Below, in pieces: positions 60,735 to 64,000 of a stretch of DNA of 64,000 bases. Source of the DNA: JADZAI01 sp964390465 (lineage in GTDB: Bacteria > Pseudomonadota > Alphaproteobacteria > Micropepsales > Micropepsaceae); assembly GCA_964390465.1 (NCBI GenBank), contig CAYMIJ010000009.1, positions 1-64,000 on the forward strand, read 5' to 3'. The notes under the pieces were generated by a model. That model did no database searches. It was not told the DNA's origin and saw nothing but the letters and a program-made list of their open reading frames with translations. Position 1 is the stretch's first letter. The number at the start of each line of letters is the position of its first letter. The position numbers were made by a program, and so were the translations under genes.

Positions 60735-61714
60735 CCGCCCGCCTCTATGCCCTGCTCACCGCGCTACTGCTGCTTGGCGCGCTGTTCTCGCTGACGCTCA
60801 ACCGCATCGGTCTGCCCGGCACACAAAGCTGGTGGGCGCTCTGGCAAAGCGACCCTGAAAGCGCGCGTCTCATTCTGTGGAACATTCGCCTGCCCCGCCT
60901 GCTGCTGGCCATCATCGTCGGTGGGGCGCTCGGCATATCGGGCGCAGCCTTGCAGGGCCTCTTCCGCAATCCACTCGCCGAACCCGGTATTACGGGTGTG
61001 TCGTCTGGGGCAGCCCTCGCGGCCATTCTGGTTTTCTATTTCGGGGCGATGGATGCCTTCCCGCTGGCCTTGCCTGTTGCAGGCATCACTGGCGCGCTCC
61101 TCGCGGTCGGCCTGCTCTATCTCGTGGCCGGGCGCGGCGCGACAACACTCACGCTGATCCTGGCCGGTGTCGCCATCTCGTCCATTGCCGGGGCGCTTTC
61201 GGCGCTGGCGCTCAATCTTGCGCCAAGCCCTTATGCCGCCGTCGAGATCGTCTACTGGTCGATGGGTTCGCTCACCGACCGTTCGATGAACCATGTGCTG
61301 CTCGCCGCACCCTTCATCTTTGTCGGCGCGGTGCTGCTGCTCACGGCTGGGCGCAGCCTCGATGCCCTGACTCTTGGCGAAGACGCGGCTACCGCGATGG
61401 GCGTGAACGTAGCGCGCACGCGCCTGATGGTCATCCTCGGCAGCGGCCTTGCAGTTGGCGCGGCGGTCTCAGTCAGCGGGGTCATCGGTTTTGTGGGTCT
61501 TGTCGCACCGCATATGCTGCGGCCATTTCTCGGGCATCGTCCGGCGGCGCTGCTGCCCGCCTCCTTTCTGGGTGGGGCGGCGCTGTTGCTGCTGGCCGAT
61601 GCTGCCGTGCGCGCTTTTTCACCCGGCCCTGAACTGAAAATCGGCGTGGTGACGGCGCTGGTCGGCGCACCCTTCTTTCTTTGGGCGGTCTTCGCCAGCC
61701 GGAGGGATGCGTGA
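60731..61714 (+). CDS. btuC: Vitamin B12 ABC transporter permease
   Basis: A 327-aa FecCD-family permease with about ten helices. Family motifs: LPRLLLAIIVGGALGISGAALQGLFRNPLAEPGITGVSSGA is present across 61/80 of the N-terminal half (shown as RLPRLLLAIIVGGALGISGA and FRNPLAEPGITGVSSGAAL). The C-terminal half has GFVGLVAPHMLRPFLGHRPA and the coupling helix near VTALVGAPFFLWAV. It works with BtuD. It overlaps btuF by 4 bases and btuD by 1. Confidence 0.93.
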   Translation: MTARLYALLTALLLLGALFSLTLNRIGLPGTQSWWALWQSDPESARLILWNIRLPRLLLAIIVGGALGISGAALQGLFRNPLAEPGITGVSSGAALAAILVFYFGAMDAFPLALPVAGITGALLAVGLLYLVAGRGATTLTLILAGVAISSIAGALSALALNLAPSPYAAVEIVYWSMGSLTDRSMNHVLLAAPFIFVGAVLLLTAGRSLDALTLGEDAATAMGVNVARTRLMVILGSGLAVGAAVSVSGVIGFVGLVAPHMLRPFLGHRPAALLPASFLGGAALLLLADAAVRAFSPGPELKIGVVTALVGAPFFLWAVFASRRDA

Positions 61715-62478
61715 TGCTGGTGGCACGCGACATCCATGCCCAGCGCGGCAGCCGCAAGGTGCTGCATGGCGTATCCATCACTTTGCGGCCCGGCACGCTC
61801 ACCGTCATTCTCGGCCCGAATGGCGCTGGCAAATCCAGCCTGATGCGCCTGCTGGCCGGGCTCGCCCGCCCGGAACAGGGTGAGGTTCTGCTGGACGGGA
61901 AACCGCTGCACGGCCTGTCCGCCCAGCAACGCGCAGGCCTGATGGCCTATCTGCCGCAAACGCGCGAGACGGCCTGGAACATGAGCGTTCACGACATCGT
62001 GGCGCTGGGCCGCTTTCATACACAGCGCCTGATGGCCCCGCCCTCCGATCAGGACCGCACCGCCATCGCGCGCGCGCTCCAGACGACCGACACCGCACAT
62101 CTTGCCGCGCGCGGGGTGCGCACCCTGTCTGGCGGCGAGCTGGCGCGTGTCCTGCTCGCCCGCGCATTGGCTGCCGAAGCGCCTCTGCTATTGGCGGATG
62201 AACCTGTTGCCGGTCTTGATCCGGCCCATCAGGTGAGTGTGATGGCGGCCCTGCGCCAACGCGCGGATGAAGGCGCAGCCATCGCCATCGTGATGCACGA
62301 TCTCACGCTGGCGGCGCGCCACGCTGACCATGCCTTGCTGATGAAGGCGGGCCGCATCGCCGCTGAAGGCGGGCCTGACACGGTGCTGACAGCGCCCATC
62401 CTTCACGAGGTTTTCGGCATCACCCTTGCGCGCGGCGCTGGCTTCGGCCCCGCAACACCGCACAACACGTCCTCATAG
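61714..62478 (+). CDS. btuD: Vitamin B12 ABC transporter ATPase
   Basis: A 254-aa ABC ATPase. Walker A is LGPNGAGKSSLMRLLAGL, the Q loop lies in MAYLPQTRETAWNMSVHDIV, the signature is RTLSGGELARVLLARALA, Walker B is LLLADEPVAGLDPAHQ and the switch His is in VMHDLTLAARHAD. The ATG at 61714 overlaps the btuC TGA; GGAGGG lies 7 bases upstream. The gene's stop falls within the terminator hairpin. The family includes heme and siderophore importers, but context points to B12. Confidence 0.92.
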   Translation: MLVARDIHAQRGSRKVLHGVSITLRPGTLTVILGPNGAGKSSLMRLLAGLARPEQGEVLLDGKPLHGLSAQQRAGLMAYLPQTRETAWNMSVHDIVALGRFHTQRLMAPPSDQDRTAIARALQTTDTAHLAARGVRTLSGGELARVLLARALAAEAPLLLADEPVAGLDPAHQVSVMAALRQRADEGAAIAIVMHDLTLAARHADHALLMKAGRIAAEGGPDTVLTAPILHEVFGITLARGAGFGPATPHNTSS

Positions 62479-62497
62479 CCGCCCTTGAGGCGGCTAT
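62475..62497 (+). terminator. Terminator-like hairpin ending the btu operon
   Basis: ATAGCCGCC (62475-62483), loop CTTGA, GGCGGCTAT (62489-62497), a perfect 9-bp stem that includes the btuD stop codon. No long T tract follows, so termination may be partial. Confidence 0.6.
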
Positions 62498-62520
62498 CCA
62501 TGCACCGCACACAGGCTGGA

Positions 62521-62539
62521 GGCCGGGTCGAGCCCGGCC
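62521..62539. repeat. GGCCGGG palindrome (REP-like)
   Basis: GGCCGGG-TCGAG-CCCGGCC, a perfect 7-bp inverted repeat in the 112-base gap between btuD and the hydratase gene. Palindromes of this type are dispersed between genes in many alphaproteobacteria. The window has only this copy that I noticed. Confidence 0.5.
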
Positions 62540-62590
62540 ATGAGGAAATATTTCTTTCACAAGTGCGCTGGGACAGACGCGGACAGATGA

Positions 62591-63406
62591 TCAATCTGCG
62601 TAGTTCGCGGTGCGCTTCTCGATATTCGACATGATCGCTTCCACCTGATTGGGGCTGCCGATCAGCGCGATCTGCTCATCTGATTCCGCCTGCAGAATCT
62701 CGCGCGCCGTGCCTTTGTTGGAAAGATTCATCAACCGCTTGGCGGCACGGATGGCGGTGGGGCTTTTCCCCGCGATCTCACGCGCCAGGGCCAGCGCGTC
62801 CTCGCGCGGTGTGGTGGTCACGCGGGTGGCGACACCCAGCCCCAATGCTTCCTCGCCGGTGAAGATGCGGCCCGTATAGGTCAGCTCGCGGATCACATCG
62901 TCGCGCATGAAATGGCGCATCAGTTCCACGCCGCCCATATCGGGCACCAGGCCCCATTTGATTTCAAGCACCGAAAGCTTCGCGTCCGGCGCGACATAGC
63001 GCATGTCGGCACCCAGCATCAGCTGGAAGCCGCCGCCCAGCGCCACGCCGTGCACGGCGGCGATGACCGGCACCGGCACATCGCGCCACACCATCGCGAC
63101 ATATTGGGCGGCGTTGGAATCGCCATGCGCGCGCGCCGTCAGATTGCCGCCCGTGCTGCTTTCGCCGCTCTTGCGCGAGCCATCAGCCATTTTTGCGAAA
63201 TTACCCATGTCGAGTCCGGCGCAGAAGGCCTTGCCTTCGCCGGACACCACAACGGCGCGCAGACCCTTCTCGGTCTTCAGCCGCTCGCCCGCCGCGATGA
63301 TGCCGGCGAACATGGCCGGGTCCAGTGCGTTCATCTTGTCAGCACGGGTCAGGCGCACATCAGCGACGCCGCCTTCGATGGTGATGGAAACACGTTCTTC
63401 GCTCAT
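62591..63406 (-). CDS. Enoyl-CoA hydratase/isomerase family protein
   Basis: A 271-aa crotonase-fold protein. The oxyanion-hole segments are GEGKAFCAGLDMGNFAKM and AAVHGVALGGGFQLMLGADM. The position of the usual catalytic Glu reads LSVLEIKWGLVPDMGGVELM. An inserted Gly/Ser segment (about 90-105) lengthens the middle. The ATG at 63406 is chosen; it overlaps the SDR stop by one base. The substrate is unknown. Confidence 0.88.
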   Translation of the reverse strand: MSEERVSITIEGGVADVRLTRADKMNALDPAMFAGIIAAGERLKTEKGLRAVVVSGEGKAFCAGLDMGNFAKMADGSRKSGESSTGGNLTARAHGDSNAAQYVAMVWRDVPVPVIAAVHGVALGGGFQLMLGADMRYVAPDAKLSVLEIKWGLVPDMGGVELMRHFMRDDVIRELTYTGRIFTGEEALGLGVATRVTTTPREDALALAREIAGKSPTAIRAAKRLMNLSNKGTAREILQAESDEQIALIGSPNQVEAIMSNIEKRTANYAD

Positions 63407-64000
63407 CAGAATTGTCCTCCGTCGATATTGATCTTCTGTCCATTGGCGTACGGGTTGGCGTCCGACACCAGCCACACCACGGCGGCCGCGACATCTTCCG
63501 GCACACTGACCCGCCCGAACGGAGAGGTCGTGTCGAGGTCGTGAATATCCTTCACACCACGCGCCTTCGATAGGCGTTTGCCCATTTCGGTCACGGTCAG
63601 GCTGGGGGCTACGATGTTGCAGCGGATCCCATGCTGCCGTTCTTCCTTGGCGATGGTGCGGGCCAGCGCTTCTTCTGCGGCTTTCGCCATATTGTATGGC
63701 ACACCATTGGCGGCCATCTGCATGGTCGCCACTGACGAGATCATGATGATGTCGCCGCGCCCGGCCTGACGCAGATGCGGAATCGCCAGTTTTGAGAGTA
63801 CAAAGGGCGCGACAGCGTGCACGCCCAGCACGCGGCGCAGTTCTGCCGGATCCGTGTCGGCCACGCTCTGCCCACGGCTGGCAATGCCCGCATTGTTGAC
63901 CAGAATGGAAAGACTGCCGAAATCCGCCACCACGGCCTCGATCATGGCGGCGCAGGCGGCATCATCGTCAACAGACGCCTGATAGGTGCGCGCACGACAC
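63406..64000 (-). CDS. Short-chain dehydrogenase/reductase, 5' end beyond the window
   Basis: The C-terminal about 198 residues of a classical SDR; the frame stays open to base 64000 (RTYQASVDDDAACAAM precedes the first Met at 63945), so the N-terminal cofactor loop is outside. Visible motifs: SILVNNAGIASRG, IIMISSVATMQM (catalytic Ser), PYNMAKAAEEALART (Tyr-x3-Lys), CNIVAPSLTVTEM and NGQKINIDGGQF. It precedes the hydratase on the same transcript. The substrate is unknown. Confidence 0.9.
   Translation of the reverse strand, partial: CRARTYQASVDDDAACAAMIEAVVADFGSLSILVNNAGIASRGQSVADTDPAELRRVLGVHAVAPFVLSKLAIPHLRQAGRGDIIMISSVATMQMAANGVPYNMAKAAEEALARTIAKEERQHGIRCNIVAPSLTVTEMGKRLSKARGVKDIHDLDTTSPFGRVSVPEDVAAAVVWLVSDANPYANGQKINIDGGQF

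Noticed and set aside
1..64000. CRISPR arrays, IS elements, prophage
   Set aside because: No regularly spaced repeats, transposase, integrase or phage structural genes were found.

Overview
This window is typical alphaproteobacterial chromosome: GC-rich, densely packed and almost entirely genic. The lineage markers are a gcrA cell-cycle regulator with a DnaA box and GANTC (CcrM-type) sites in front of it, a SAM-II riboswitch before metZ-apaG, the long two-domain dCTP deaminase family, the order xseB-ispA-dxs-tlyA, an argD-argF-hslO operon diverging from gcrA, and an IalB-family protein. I cannot place it below class with confidence.

Layout. 1-4661: tRNA-Gly(CCC), an EmrA/EmrB-type efflux pair with its TetR regulator, and dcd. 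4708-7793: a promoter and SAM-II riboswitch drive metZ, apaG and argE. 7830-13507: gcrA, a leader with RNA-like folding, argD-argF-hslO, a perfect 226-bp tandem duplication, and a VWA lipoprotein. 13604-20023: a small secreted protein, a PfpI-like protein, DUF1272, a methyltransferase and pdxH on the minus strand, then dnaJ-like, fabI, aroC and a phosphatase-like gene on the plus strand. 20031-26921: an AT-rich foreign-looking membrane gene, then the minus-strand isoprenoid/RNA-modification run (deacetylase, xseB, ispA, orphan, dxs, tlyA, RNA m5U methyltransferase).

26981-36031: mixed metabolism (hydrolase, two methyltransferases, MBL hydrolase, acyl-CoA dehydrogenase, YceI, cytochrome b561, Sua5). 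36032-41462: a GH17-GT2 beta-glucan synthase, three FKBP isomerase genes interleaved with chorismate mutase, and a GNAT enzyme. 41599-45549: an Hsp70-like ATPase and phoR-phoU-phoB with a PHO box but no pst transporter genes. 45681-54191: the most unusual region, with two very large secreted proteins transcribed apart. One carries twelve cyanovirin-N-type (CVNH) half-repeats on a Pro/Thr/Glu stalk; the other has PPC-like, discoidin-like and two VWA domains. 54188-57675: small membrane proteins, an IalB-family protein and an N-carbamoylputrescine amidase. 57733-62478: a cobalamin riboswitch and btuBFCD. 62591-64000: enoyl-CoA hydratase and an SDR cut by the window edge.

The best candidate for an undescribed system is the 45.7-54.2 kb pair: a multivalent lectin-like array next to a VWA/discoidin surface protein, which suggests glycan binding at the cell surface or in the matrix. 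That role is inferred from domain content only. Secondary points are the argD leader fold, the terminator-like SAM-II expression platform, and the recent tandem duplication at the hslO 3' end. No CRISPR array, prophage, IS element or rRNA was seen.
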